A stretch of DNA of 62,625 nucleotides, from assembly GCA_026391215.1 (NCBI GenBank), contig JAPLDX010000056.1, forward strand, positions 108,827 through 171,451, written 5' to 3'. The notes below the pieces were generated by a model, which was given only the letters and a program-made list of their open reading frames with translations, made no database searches and was not told the origin of the DNA. The translations under genes were made by a program, and so were the position numbers. Positions 1 to 8,482 of this stretch are shown one piece after another; the stretch's first letter is position 1, and the number at the start of each line of letters is the position of its first letter. This DNA is from Bacteroidia bacterium (GTDB lineage: Bacteria > Bacteroidota > Bacteroidia > Bacteroidales > VadinHA17).

Positions 1-290
1 TCAATGACTTTGATTACGGCGGCCCTTACTGGGAATTGCCGGAGAGCTATAAGTATTCACCACATCTGCTGGTTGATAACTGGGATACACCTATCCTGAT
101 CATCACCGGTGCAAACGATTTCAGGATCCCTTATACTCAGAGCATGGAGGCATTCACTGCAGCACAGCTTCACAATATCCCCAGCAGGTTTCTCTTTTTT
201 GAAGACGAGTCGCATTGGGTTCTTAAACCACAGAATTCAATTATATGGCAGAATGAATTCTTCAGCTGGCTGGAGACGTATTTAAAGTAG
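1..290 (+). CDS. S9-family prolyl oligopeptidase, C-terminal fragment (5' end outside window)
   Basis: About 95 residues of an alpha/beta-hydrolase C terminus are visible; the reading frame is open to the left edge, so the gene starts upstream of the window. The stretch GANDFRIPYTQ carries the catalytic Asp, and DESHWVLKPQN carries the catalytic His of the Ser-Asp-His triad; both match the S9 peptidase family (dipeptidyl or acylaminoacyl peptidases). The Ser is outside the window. Such enzymes cleave short peptides, usually in the periplasm of Bacteroidota. A TTG lies in frame at position 36 but conserved sequence continues upstream of it, so it is not the start. It converges on miaA, with a palindromic repeat between them. 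Confidence 0.85.
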   Translation, partial: NDFDYGGPYWELPESYKYSPHLLVDNWDTPILIITGANDFRIPYTQSMEAFTAAQLHNIPSRFLFFEDESHWVLKPQNSIIWQNEFFSWLETYLK

Positions 291-310
291 AATCAAGCAA
301 CATATGCAAT

Positions 311-358
311 GCTGGGCGTAGTTTGCTCTGCTGGGCGTAGTTTGAAACTACGCCCAGC
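311..358. repeat. Palindromic repeat between convergent genes
   Basis: The 15-mer GCTGGGCGTAGTTTG occurs twice in direct orientation (311-325 and 330-344). It is followed at once by its inverted copy AAACTACGCCCAGC (345-358), giving a perfect 14-bp stem with a one-base centre. It lies between the ends of the S9 peptidase and miaA and could end transcription in both directions, although there is no T-run. It may also be the remnant of a small dispersed element. Confidence 0.6.
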
Positions 359-382
359 CAGATCCCATCCAGATTTGTACAA

Positions 383-1315
383 TTAACCTTTTAGCAATTC
401 AATAACTTTCGCTGATTTCTCCTCAATTGGCAGTTCACCGTCAATCCAGTGGATTGAGGTGCCTTTGCGCTCCATTCCCCTGAACCAGGTCATCTGCCTT
501 TTTGCATACTGATGTATTGCGGTCTCAAGGTTTTTGACCATCTCCTTATAACCGAGCTTCCCTGTAAGGTATAGTGTAATGTACTTATATTCAAGGCCAT
601 AATAAATAAGTATCTCTTTTTTTACTCCGCTGTCAAGCAATTTTTTTACTTCATCGGCCATCCCGTCATCAAGCCTCTTTTTCAGTCTTTCTGTAATTCT
701 TCTTCGTCTTGTTTCCCTGTCGAACATAATGCCGGCAATGAGAGGTTTAAGGTCAGGAAATTGGTTTTGTTTCTCAGATTTTGTCCTGTTGAACTGCTCA
801 ATCTCAATAGCTCTTATTACCCTCTTTTTTGTATCAATATCAGTTGTGTTATGAAGATTCTTATAGGTCGAAAGTATCCCTATGAGTTCTTCTAAAGTTT
901 TCTTCTCCAGCCTGGTCCTCAGACCACTGTCAGGCGGTACTTCATACATCCTATATCCCGTTACTATGCTATCAATATACATGCCCGATCCTCCGCATAC
1001 GACTGGAAAAACATCACGCTTTTTCATATCGTCATAGACTATTTTAAAATCACGCTGAAACTCAAAGACGTTGTATTTATAACCGGGATCTGCAATATCA
1101 ATAAGATGAAAAGGCACTGCCTTATCTTTGACTGTATACTCTGAATAATCCTTTCCTGTTCCCAGGTTCATTCCCCTGTATACCTGGCGCGAATCAGCAC
1201 TTATTATCTCTCCGCCAAGCCGTGCCGCTACGGCAGCTGCAAGGGAAGTCTTGCCCGATGCAGTGGTCCCTGTAATTACCAGCAGATCATATCCATTCTT
1301 TGGTCTGGATGTCAT
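383..1315 (-). CDS. miaA: tRNA dimethylallyltransferase MiaA
   Basis: MiaA transfers a dimethylallyl group from DMAPP to N6 of adenosine 37 in tRNAs that read UNN codons. The N terminus has the P-loop GTTASGKT (residues 16-23), followed by SADSRQVYRGMNLGTGK, the substrate-binding signature of the family. The ATG at 1315 gives 310 residues, the usual family length. The frame stays open to 1423, but the extra 36 residues run into the smpB promoter region and are not conserved-looking, so the longer start is rejected. It is divergent from smpB, with 72 bases between the starts. Confidence 0.93.
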   Translation of the reverse strand: MTSRPKNGYDLLVITGTTASGKTSLAAAVAARLGGEIISADSRQVYRGMNLGTGKDYSEYTVKDKAVPFHLIDIADPGYKYNVFEFQRDFKIVYDDMKKRDVFPVVCGGSGMYIDSIVTGYRMYEVPPDSGLRTRLEKKTLEELIGILSTYKNLHNTTDIDTKKRVIRAIEIEQFNRTKSEKQNQFPDLKPLIAGIMFDRETRRRRITERLKKRLDDGMADEVKKLLDSGVKKEILIYYGLEYKYITLYLTGKLGYKEMVKNLETAIHQYAKRQMTWFRGMERKGTSIHWIDGELPIEEKSAKVIELLKG

Positions 1316-1359
1316 AGTGGCTACTATTTTACCTAAACAGCAAGTTACCATAAAATTAT

Positions 1360-1367
1360 TAATTTTG
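1360..1367 (+). promoter_or_regulatory. -7 box TAATTTTG upstream of smpB
   Basis: Matches the Bacteroidota -7 consensus TAnnTTTG, 20 bases before the smpB ATG. No clear TTTG lies at the -33 position. Confidence 0.4.
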
Positions 1368-1387
1368 ACGGTCACGTTTCTGTTTTT

Positions 1388-1831
1388 ATGGATATTGTAA
1401 TTAAGAATAAGAAGGCATCGCATGATTACGAGTTCCTTGAGAAATTCGTTGCAGGAATAAAACTCACAGGGACAGAAATCAAATCTATCCGGCTTGGTAA
1501 AGCTGCTCTTGCAGATTCATATTGTTTCTTCAGCGGGGGGGAGCTTTTTATCAGGGGCATGCATATTGCTGAATACTGGTGGGGGAACCTTAATAATCAT
1601 GATCCGCTGAGGGAACGGAAGCTCCTTCTTAATAAACGTGAGCTGAAACGAATTGAAAGAAAGGTCAAGGAAACGGGTCTGACAATTATCGTCACTAAAG
1701 TCTTCATCAATGAAAGGGGTCTTGCAAAGGCGGAGATTGCCATTTCGAAGGGCAAGAAGGAATATGATAAGCGCCAGACAATCAAGAAGAAAGATTCAGA
1801 CAGGGAGCTTGACAGGATCCGGAAGAAATGA
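1388..1831 (+). CDS. smpB: SsrA-binding protein SmpB
   Basis: SmpB binds tmRNA and delivers it to stalled ribosomes for trans-translation. The 147-residue protein starts with the family pattern NKKASHDYEFLEKFVAG and has the TGTEIKSIR motif near residues 28-36. It also has the GLAKAEIAISKGKKEYDKR segment and a lysine/arginine-rich C-terminal tail that occupies the decoding centre. Length and start fit the family. The first intergenic hairpin repeat begins 13 bases after its stop. Confidence 0.95.
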   Translation: MDIVIKNKKASHDYEFLEKFVAGIKLTGTEIKSIRLGKAALADSYCFFSGGELFIRGMHIAEYWWGNLNNHDPLRERKLLLNKRELKRIERKVKETGLTIIVTKVFINERGLAKAEIAISKGKKEYDKRQTIKKKDSDRELDRIRKK

Positions 1832-1844
1832 TTTTTTAGGGATC

Positions 1845-1906
1845 ATAAACCACCCCGTCCCGACGCTTTGGTCGGGACACCCCTCCTTTAAAAAGGAGGG
1901 GAAAGT
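1845..1906 (+). repeat. Two-hairpin repeat, copy A
   Basis: A 62-bp unit identical to the copy at 2370-2431. It begins ATAAACCACC, then hairpin I (GTCCCGAC at 1857-1864 pairing with GTCGGGAC at 1871-1878), then hairpin II (CCCCTCCTTT at 1880-1889 pairing with AAAGGAGGGG at 1892-1901). It lies between smpB and the DUF559 gene and faces copy B tail to tail. Confidence 0.85.
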
Positions 1907-1924
1907 ATAATTGTTTTAAACTCG

Positions 1925-1981
1925 TTTCTCCTCCTTTTCAAAGGAGGAGTACCCCGCCTGTGGCGGGGGGAGGTGGTTTAT
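1925..1981 (-). repeat. Two-hairpin repeat, diverged inverted copy B
   Basis: Read on the minus strand this is the same architecture as copies A and C: ATAAACCACC, hairpin I with a different stem (CCCCGCC, loop ACA, GGCGGGG), then hairpin II (CTCCTCCTTT pairing with AAAGGAGGAG). The hairpin II stem differs from A and C by one compensated base pair. The stop codon of the DUF559 gene (TAA, 1978-1980) is the TAA of the unit's own TAAACC end. Confidence 0.8.
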
Positions 1982-2340
1982 AGAGTAAGATTATCCATTA
2001 TTATATTAATGACAAATTCAGGTTCCTGAAAAACAAATCGATTCTCAAATCTTATAACTTTAAAACCTTTTTCTTCAAGTATCCTATCTCTTTTTTCATC
2101 TCTCTGAATTTCTATATAATCACCATGAAGATTCCCATCAAGTTCAATAATCAGCCTATCAGAAGAACAATAAAAATCAACGATAAAATTCTCCAGGCTA
2201 TGTTGTCTTCTGAATTTCTTGCCTTTTAATTGTTTGTTTTTAAGCATATTCCATAGTACTGCTTCTGCAGAGGTAGATCGATTTCTCAACTTCTTCCTAA
2301 TAGGCTTGAGTTCGGTTTTATTTGAAGAATATCTGGACAT
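1978..2340 (-). CDS. DUF559 domain endonuclease-like protein (Vsr/PD-(D/E)xK fold)
   Basis: A 120-residue stand-alone DUF559 protein. Visible family features are Glu26 in the N-terminal helix, KFRRQ near 42-46, VDF with Asp55, and ELDG with Glu66 and Asp68 followed by His72. These are the presumed catalytic residues of the very-short-patch-repair-like nuclease fold. ATG at 2340 is chosen; a TTG five codons upstream (2355) is possible. The gene is bracketed by outward-pointing copies B and C of a two-hairpin repeat, and its stop codon lies inside copy B. Nuclease activity is a family inference. A role in moving or maintaining the repeats is my hypothesis. Confidence 0.85.
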   Translation of the reverse strand: MSRYSSNKTELKPIRKKLRNRSTSAEAVLWNMLKNKQLKGKKFRRQHSLENFIVDFYCSSDRLIIELDGNLHGDYIEIQRDEKRDRILEEKGFKVIRFENRFVFQEPEFVINIIMDNLTL

Positions 2341-2369
2341 ATTATAGAAATACAAGTGAAACTTACAAT

Positions 2370-2431
2370 ATAAACCACCCCGTCCCGACGCTTTGGTCGG
2401 GACACCCCTCCTTTAAAAAGGAGGGGAAAGT
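2370..2431 (+). repeat. Two-hairpin repeat, copy C
   Basis: Identical over 62 bp to copy A (1845-1906) and inverted relative to copy B. It starts about 30 bases upstream of the DUF559 start codon, with its ATAAACCACC end nearest the gene and its hairpins pointing away. Confidence 0.85.
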
Positions 2432-2495
2432 TTAATAATTATAATTCTATTTAAAAGCGAAACAAATTCTATAGGTAATAGTCCCTCTTCCTATA

Positions 2496-3221
2496 TTAGA
2501 AGTTCGGGCTGAGGAGATATCTTGAGTAGAATTTAACAATTGTATCAACAGCCTCCTTTGAAGTATCAACGATAGTGAAGATGTTGAGGTCATCCGCTGA
2601 TATGTTATGTTCTTCGGCCAGCATTTCCTCTTTAATCCAATCCATCAATCCCTTCCAGTATTTTTTACCAACAAGAATAATCGGGAATTTACCGATTTTC
2701 CTGGTCTGTATAAGGGTGATTGCCTCAAAGAGCTCATCAAATGTTCCGAATCCTCCCGGGAGCACGATAAATCCCTGAGCATATTTCATGAACATTACCT
2801 TCCTTACAAAGAAATGGTCAAAAGTAATGAGCTTGTCAGCATCAATATATGAGTTAGGCCGCTGCTCAAAAGGCAGGTCAATATTAATACCTACTGACTT
2901 CCCGTTGCCTCGTTTGGCGCCTTTATTTGCAGCCTCCATAATACCGGGTCCGCCTCCGGTAATAATCCCATAACCATTCTGGACAAGCCTGAAAGCAATA
3001 TCCTCGGCAAGGCGGTAATATTTATCATTATGATGTGTTCTTGCAGATCCAAAAATTGATACGCATGGCCCTATACGTGAAAGTTTTTCAAAACCTTCAA
3101 CCAGCTCGGAAATTATTTTAAAAACTCTCCAGGAATCTGTGGTATGGATCTCATGCCATGTTTTTTCTTCGAAGGCGTCTTTTGTCAATTCTATCTGTGA
3201 AGGTTTATCCTTTTTGCCCAT
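2496..3221 (-). CDS. LOG family protein (TIGR00730-type Rossmann fold)
   Basis: A 241-residue cytoplasmic protein of the lysine-decarboxylase-like/LOG family. GGGPGIMEAA (residues 89-98) and PGGFGTFDE (155-163) are the nucleotide-binding and catalytic signatures. Characterised members hydrolyse purine nucleoside 5'-monophosphates to base plus ribose 5-phosphate (cytokinin riboside phosphoribohydrolase in plants), and PpnN-type members act in nucleotide homeostasis. The true substrate cannot be read from sequence. The N-terminal 50 residues are an extension seen in the longer bacterial subgroup. It lies downstream of uvrA on the same strand but has its own -7 box. Confidence 0.88.
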   Translation of the reverse strand: MGKKDKPSQIELTKDAFEEKTWHEIHTTDSWRVFKIISELVEGFEKLSRIGPCVSIFGSARTHHNDKYYRLAEDIAFRLVQNGYGIITGGGPGIMEAANKGAKRGNGKSVGINIDLPFEQRPNSYIDADKLITFDHFFVRKVMFMKYAQGFIVLPGGFGTFDELFEAITLIQTRKIGKFPIILVGKKYWKGLMDWIKEEMLAEEHNISADDLNIFTIVDTSKEAVDTIVKFYSRYLLSPNF

Positions 3222-3243
3222 GGTAAAAAAGTTTTTTGTATTT

Positions 3244-3251
3244 CAAATATA
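3244..3251 (-). promoter_or_regulatory. -7 box TATATTTG upstream of LOG gene
   Basis: On the minus strand this reads TATATTTG, a full match to TAnnTTTG, 22 bases before the LOG-family start, in the 39-base gap after uvrA. Confidence 0.4.
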
Positions 3252-3260
3252 ATTAATTTC

Positions 3261-6080
3261 TTATGCCTTCAGCTCCGGTTTAAGGAATATTCCTGTATAG
3301 CTGTCTTCAAATTCAGCCAGTTGCTCAGGTGATCCCGAAAATACAAGATTGCCACCTTCCTTACCGCCCTCTTTTCCAAGGTCAATAATATAGTCGGCCA
3401 TCTTGATCACATCCATATTATGTTCAATCACGATAACCGTATTTCCCCTGTCTACAAGCCGGTTAAGCACATCCAGCAACACCCTTACATCTTCAAAATG
3501 GAGTCCGGTAGTCGGTTCATCAAGGATATAAAGTGTTTTTCCGGTATCACGGCGGGCAAGTTCTGTGGCAAGCTTTACACGCTGAGCTTCTCCTCCCGAG
3601 AGCGTTGTTGATTGCTGTCCCAGTGTAATATATCCGAGTCCGACATCCTTCAGGGTTTTGATCTTATGATAGATAGAGGGAACATTGGCGAAAAATTCAA
3701 CAGCCATATTTACTGTCATATCGAGGACATCGCTGATAGATTTCCCCTTATATTTTACTTCCAGTGTCTCCCGGTTGTAACGCTTGCCATTGCATTCACT
3801 GCAATGAACGTAAACATCAGGGAGGAAATTCATTTCAATAGTTTTCACACCGGCACCTTCACATCCCTCACATCTTCCTCCTTTTACATTAAATGAAAAC
3901 CTTCCTGCTCCAAATCCGCGGATCTTTGCCTCGGTTGTCTGTTCAAAAAGCTTTCTGATATCAGTAAAAACACCTGTATAAGTCGCCGGATTTGATCTGG
4001 GAGTTTTCCCTATAGGCGATTGGCTGACTTCTATCACTTTATCAAGATGTTCAAGCCCTGCTATCTCCCTGTAAGGCAGAGGCGTTTTTCCGGAGTTATG
4101 GAAACGTCTTGCAAGCGCAGGATGAAGTGTCTGGTTTATCAGGGAGGATTTACCGCTTCCCGAGACCCCTGTCACACAGATGAATGTACCGAGGGGTAAG
4201 ACGACATCCACATTATTAAGGTTGTGCCCTGAAGCCCCTGTCATTACAAGGGATTTTCCGTTGCCGGTCCTTCGCTGTTCCGGAATATGGAATTTATTCC
4301 TGTTATTCAGAAATCCTGAAGTAAGTGTATCGCTGCTTTTAATTTCATCCGGTTTCCCCTCAGCCACTATAAGTCCTCCGTGAAGTCCCGCGCCTGGTCC
4401 CATATCTATTATATGATCGGCCGACAGGATCATTTCCCTGTCGTGCTCAACGACAATCACTGAATTACCGGAATCCCTCAACTGCTTCAAGGCACGTATC
4501 AGGCGCCTGTTATCCCTCTGGTGAAGCCCTATGCTTGGTTCATCAAGTATATAAAGAACGTTAACCAGCTGTGAGCCAATCTGGGTGGCCAGCCTGATCC
4601 TCTGACTTTCGCCTCCTGAAAGGGTTCTGGCTCCCCTGTTAAGGGAAAGATAGTCAAGGCCCACTTCCAGGAGGAAACCAAGCCTTGCCCTTATCTCCTT
4701 AAGAATTTCTGCGGCTATCTGTTTCTGTTTTCCGGTAAGCTTATCCTCAACATTTTCAAGGAATACTGATAATTCCCTGATATCCATTGCTGACAGCTCA
4801 CCGATATTCTTGCCTGCTATCCTGAAGAATAATGATTCTTTTTTTAGTCTTGTCCCATTGCATTCCGGGCAAACATTATATTGAATATATTGGTCTTTCA
4901 GCCTTGTCCCATTCTTCTTCCCGTTCATCGCCTCAAGGTTGCCAACAAAATTGACCACCCCTTCAAATGTCAGAAAATAATTTGATGTCATTCCCAGGGG
5001 AGTATTCGATAGCTTAAGAACCTCATCTGAGCCATAGAGAACCTTGTTCAGGGCGTCTTCAGGTATATCACTTAGCGGTGTGTCAAGAGTGAAGCCGTTC
5101 TTCTCGGCTATTGCCTCTATCTGCCAGAATATCCAGACATTCCTGTATTTACCGAGAGGTTCAATACCTCCTTTTCTGATGCTGAGGCTCCTGTCGGGAA
5201 TAAGCTTCTTTTCATCAATACTTGATATTTCTCCAAGACCGTTGCAATGCGGGCACGCACCCTGCGGTGAGTTAAAGGAGAATGTATGAGGAGCAGGATC
5301 ATTATATGAAATCCCTGTAACCGGACACATAAGATGGCGGCTGAAAAATCTGGGTTCATTGCTTTCACTTTCCAGAACCATCATTACTCCGTCACCCTGG
5401 TCAAGAGCCAACTGGACAGATTCCATGAGCCTTTTATCGGTTATATCGCCCACTCTGAATTTATCAATGACAATCTCAATAAAATGGGTCTTATAACGAT
5501 CCAACTTCATCCCGGGCTGGAGCTCCCTTATTTCATTGTTGATACGGACATGTAAAAATCCTTTTCTTCTCAGCTGTTCAAACAGTTCTTTATAATGTCC
5601 TTTCCTCCCTTTAACCACAGGCGCCAGAATATATACCTTTTTACCTGTAAAACGGTTCTTTACTAGTCCAATGATCTGATCATCAGTGTATTTGACCATC
5701 TTTTCACCTGAGGCATGAGAGTAAGCGTCAGCCGCCCTTGCATACATTAATCTCAGGAAATCATATATTTCAGTTATAGTACCAACAGTAGAGCGGGGAT
5801 TTTTATTTGTCGTTTTCTGCTCGATGGAAATAACCGGGCTCAAACCCGTAATTTTATCGACATCGGGGCGTTCCATTCCTCCAAGGAACTGCCGTGCATA
5901 GGAAGAGAGGGTCTCCATATAACGGCGCTGGCCCTCAGCATATATTGTATCAAAAGCGAGAGATGATTTTCCGCTCCCGCTTAATCCGGTAATAACCACC
6001 AGTTTGTTTCGCGGGATCGTTACATCTATATCCTTAAGATTATGGACCCTGGCACCGAGGACTCTTATTTCTTCACTCAT
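3261..6080 (-). CDS. uvrA: Excinuclease ABC subunit UvrA
   Basis: UvrA is the damage-recognition ATPase of nucleotide excision repair and loads UvrB. At 939 residues it has full length, with two ABC modules. There is a P-loop GLSGSGKSS near residue 33 and a second, GVSGSGKSS, near 635. The signature motifs are [12 protein letters not shown] and [12 protein letters not shown], and each module has an ILDEP Walker B. The second zinc module is intact (CEGCEGAG followed by CSECNGKRY). The first keeps CPHCNGLG, but its upstream pair is CPVT, that is, one cysteine. I recall this as usual for Bacteroidota UvrA (unverified). It is downstream of the lytic transglycosylase gene with a 23-base gap. Confidence 0.97.
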   Translation of the reverse strand: MSEEIRVLGARVHNLKDIDVTIPRNKLVVITGLSGSGKSSLAFDTIYAEGQRRYMETLSSYARQFLGGMERPDVDKITGLSPVISIEQKTTNKNPRSTVGTITEIYDFLRLMYARAADAYSHASGEKMVKYTDDQIIGLVKNRFTGKKVYILAPVVKGRKGHYKELFEQLRRKGFLHVRINNEIRELQPGMKLDRYKTHFIEIVIDKFRVGDITDKRLMESVQLALDQGDGVMMVLESESNEPRFFSRHLMCPVTGISYNDPAPHTFSFNSPQGACPHCNGLGEISSIDEKKLIPDRSLSIRKGGIEPLGKYRNVWIFWQIEAIAEKNGFTLDTPLSDIPEDALNKVLYGSDEVLKLSNTPLGMTSNYFLTFEGVVNFVGNLEAMNGKKNGTRLKDQYIQYNVCPECNGTRLKKESLFFRIAGKNIGELSAMDIRELSVFLENVEDKLTGKQKQIAAEILKEIRARLGFLLEVGLDYLSLNRGARTLSGGESQRIRLATQIGSQLVNVLYILDEPSIGLHQRDNRRLIRALKQLRDSGNSVIVVEHDREMILSADHIIDMGPGAGLHGGLIVAEGKPDEIKSSDTLTSGFLNNRNKFHIPEQRRTGNGKSLVMTGASGHNLNNVDVVLPLGTFICVTGVSGSGKSSLINQTLHPALARRFHNSGKTPLPYREIAGLEHLDKVIEVSQSPIGKTPRSNPATYTGVFTDIRKLFEQTTEAKIRGFGAGRFSFNVKGGRCEGCEGAGVKTIEMNFLPDVYVHCSECNGKRYNRETLEVKYKGKSISDVLDMTVNMAVEFFANVPSIYHKIKTLKDVGLGYITLGQQSTTLSGGEAQRVKLATELARRDTGKTLYILDEPTTGLHFEDVRVLLDVLNRLVDRGNTVIVIEHNMDVIKMADYIIDLGKEGGKEGGNLVFSGSPEQLAEFEDSYTGIFLKPELKA

Positions 6081-6103
6081 CTTGACCCTCCACCATGATC
6101 TTA

Positions 6104-7063
6104 TCAGCTTTCAGGTTCCGGCTTTTCTGTATTTCTCATACCTTCTTCCGGGATCCTGATTATATATTCCTTACTGGGTTTTGGTGTCAGATAAGGCTTC
6201 CTGAGCCATGGATTCAGTAGTTTAAGCATCTTATAGTTTGTGCCGAACTGCTCGGCAAACTTCGAAAAATTTGCGATTGCAGTATCAACTTTTACTTCCC
6301 GGCATTTCAGCTCTGGATACAGCTCATTCTCTTCAATGACGAATCCGTAGCTGGATGGATCTGATATGACAAGCTTATAGGCAACAGCCCTGAAAATATA
6401 CCTGGCGGTCTCTTCTGACAACAGGAGATCATAATAATTGTTTTGTCCCTGAATTTCAATCTGTTCATCGATTGCAGCTCTCCCTCCGTTATATGATGCA
6501 GCTGCAAGCGTCCAGTTTCCGTATCTTTCATATGATTTCCTGAAATAGTCGCAAGCGAATTGAGTCGACTTTTCAACATCATAACGCTCGTCTATTACGG
6601 AGTTGATTTCCATTCCCTGCTCTATGCCCGTTGCCTGCATGATCTGCCAGAAACCGGTAGCTCCGGCCGGTGATATCATATTACTGTATTCGCTTTCAGC
6701 TGCTGCCAGATACTTGAAATCATCCGGTATATCATTCTTCCTGAGTATCTTCTCAATTACAGGGAGATAACGGTTTGCCCTTTTGATTATAAGTATTGTT
6801 GAGGAATGGCGGTATGCGCTTGTAAGAATTTCTCGTTCCAGGCTTTCCCGTGTATCGAAATTTTCAAGCGGCATCTTTTCACCTGCAAAGGTCACAGTTT
6901 CGGGTAGCTTGTAAGGCTTGTTCAAATAGGTTGTATCTGCCTGGCCCTTCAGTTGTGAAGAATTTCCTGATCCCTTAAAGCTCTGTGTGACTGAAAGAAC
7001 AATAATTACTATTCCAGCCAGGATCAGGGCTGCAAGAATTGTTTTCCTGTTAAAATATATCAT
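6104..7063 (-). CDS. Membrane-anchored lytic transglycosylase (SLT/GH23)
   Basis: Cleaves peptidoglycan glycan strands to 1,6-anhydro-muropeptides. A single N-terminal hydrophobic segment (about residues 8-26) anchors or exports the 319-residue protein. The SLT domain spans about 100-240, with catalytic Glu123 in AAESEYSN, then the [10 protein letters not shown] motif and YNGG (191-194). The last 70 residues look like a LysM-type glycan-binding repeat ending in IIRIPEEG. The arrangement resembles MltD, with one candidate LysM. It is upstream of uvrA on the same strand. Confidence 0.88.
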   Translation of the reverse strand: MIYFNRKTILAALILAGIVIIVLSVTQSFKGSGNSSQLKGQADTTYLNKPYKLPETVTFAGEKMPLENFDTRESLEREILTSAYRHSSTILIIKRANRYLPVIEKILRKNDIPDDFKYLAAAESEYSNMISPAGATGFWQIMQATGIEQGMEINSVIDERYDVEKSTQFACDYFRKSYERYGNWTLAAASYNGGRAAIDEQIEIQGQNNYYDLLLSEETARYIFRAVAYKLVISDPSSYGFVIEENELYPELKCREVKVDTAIANFSKFAEQFGTNYKMLKLLNPWLRKPYLTPKPSKEYIIRIPEEGMRNTEKPEPES

Positions 7064-7091
7064 TAATATCGGGGTATTTAGAAATAATGTG

Positions 7092-7099
7092 CAAAGGTA
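7092..7099 (-). promoter_or_regulatory. -7 box TACCTTTG upstream of the lytic transglycosylase
   Basis: The minus strand reads TACCTTTG, matching TAnnTTTG, 28 bases before the start codon. A -33 element is not evident. Confidence 0.4.
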
Positions 7100-7171
7100 A
7101 TATTTTTATACCTGATAAATAATTTCAGGATATCCAAAATGAAAAAGAATCTCAATCTGATCCGGGAAATT

Positions 7172-8482
7172 TCAGAATTTGTAGGAAATACCCGAGAAGA
7201 CGCCGAATGAATACGGATGGATTCTCATACCGGGTATATCATTGAAAGGATTGATATAATATCTGAATGTTGGTTCGAGGTTCAGAGAAAGGTTATTGGA
7301 AAAATTGTATTCCATACCCATTCCCAGGGAACTGCTGAATGTAATCAGATTCATTCCATCAGTTGTTCCAATATCTTTTCTGCTGCCACCTTTTGAAGCA
7401 TAAACTGAATTATTAACCAGCAGGTTTGATGATAATCCTCCTATAATGTTAAAATCCAGAGCCTTGTCAACAATTTTATATCTCAGGATGACCGGCAGTT
7501 CAAGATAGTTGAAGCTCTGACGGATTGAATTGTCAAGGTATGTAAGACCTGCCTTTTCCGCATCAAATATATTGATATTGTAGTCGGTCCGGATTCTGTC
7601 AGCAGACAGACCATCGGTAAGAAAGATATCAGTATTGTTGGTCAGCACTGTTCCGTTCGAGGTAAGCACTTCAAAGGTAGGGTTCCCTTTTGTGTAAAAG
7701 AACTGTTCAAAACCGCTATAAGCTGAAATACCTGACAGCTCTTTCCCGATTGATGAATAGTAAAAACCTGATTGTATGCTGAATCTCTTACTGATCTTAT
7801 AAGCTAAAGTAACACCACCGGAATATGAAACTACCATCTGCTCAGAAGACATCGCCTGTGAAACAGCTTCATTTTCCCCTGAACTGAACCGTGACTGATA
7901 GGTTGGTGAAAGCAATGCGGAAATTGACCATCTGTTGAGCTGTTTTCGGCTTGTATTATCCAGAGCATCTAATGAGTTCTCTTCTTTAATATCTATGTAA
8001 CCCGTTTTGCCATAATTCAAAGCCAGCGGACCTGCAGATCTGGCTGTATTATCTGCCAGTTTACCTGATCCCGGGTCACTTTCAAAATCTCTTACAGTAG
8101 CAATAATATTGGAGGTATTGACTGGAGTAACAACCTGATTTCCCTGAAGGGAGGTTCTGGAATAAAGCTGCTGGTTTTGTGAAATTTCATTATCAGCACG
8201 ATTAACGTAAGCGAGTATCTGCGAAGGGGCAACAGATTCCGGATTAAGTGCGATAACAGGATTTTCGAGATTTGACGATATCTCCATGCTGTATTTGTAT
8301 GCTACAATTCCCAGTGAAACTATAACGGCGAATGTAGCTGCAGCTCTCAGAATAACTAACGGCCTCTGCTTCTTCCTGATCACAGGTTGAATATTACTCC
8401 ATACATCCTGTGGAGGAAGCACTTCATAATCTTTCAGCCCGTTCCTGAAAACAATGTCAATATTTACCCCTCTGTCATCCAT
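7172..8482 (-). CDS. Anti-sigma-like N terminus fused to outer-membrane beta-barrel
   Basis: A 436-residue protein encoded directly after an ECF sigma gene, overlapping it by 8 bases. Residues 1-40 (FRNGLKDYEVLPPQDVWSNI) resemble the short cytoplasmic segment of Bacteroidota anti-sigma factors. Residues 44-63 are a hydrophobic membrane segment, 64-185 a low-complexity periplasmic-looking linker, and about 186-436 alternating strands ending in GISYKF, typical of PorT-like barrels. I infer a protein that binds the sigma factor inside while its C terminus sits in the outer membrane. This topology is prediction only. The barrel part alone would be called a porin-family protein. Confidence 0.7.
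   Translation of the reverse strand: MDDRGVNIDIVFRNGLKDYEVLPPQDVWSNIQPVIRKKQRPLVILRAAATFAVIVSLGIVAYKYSMEISSNLENPVIALNPESVAPSQILAYVNRADNEISQNQQLYSRTSLQGNQVVTPVNTSNIIATVRDFESDPGSGKLADNTARSAGPLALNYGKTGYIDIKEENSLDALDNTSRKQLNRWSISALLSPTYQSRFSSGENEAVSQAMSSEQMVVSYSGGVTLAYKISKRFSIQSGFYYSSIGKELSGISAYSGFEQFFYTKGNPTFEVLTSNGTVLTNNTDIFLTDGLSADRIRTDYNINIFDAEKAGLTYLDNSIRQSFNYLELPVILRYKIVDKALDFNIIGGLSSNLLVNNSVYASKGGSRKDIGTTDGMNLITFSSSLGMGMEYNFSNNLSLNLEPTFRYYINPFNDIPGMRIHPYSFGVFSGISYKF

Noticed and set aside
1978..2340. A complete Vsr mismatch-repair gene with a methylase partner
   Set aside because: The protein is DUF559, not Vsr proper, and no cytosine methylase is nearby.
3261..6080. A frameshift or error at the first UvrA zinc site
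   Set aside because: The frame is continuous and both flanks are conserved; the single-cysteine form seems to be usual for this lineage.
7172..8482. A FecR/TonB-dependent iron-signalling system
   Set aside because: No FecR domain and no TonB-dependent receptor are encoded; only the short anti-sigma-like segment and a small barrel are present.
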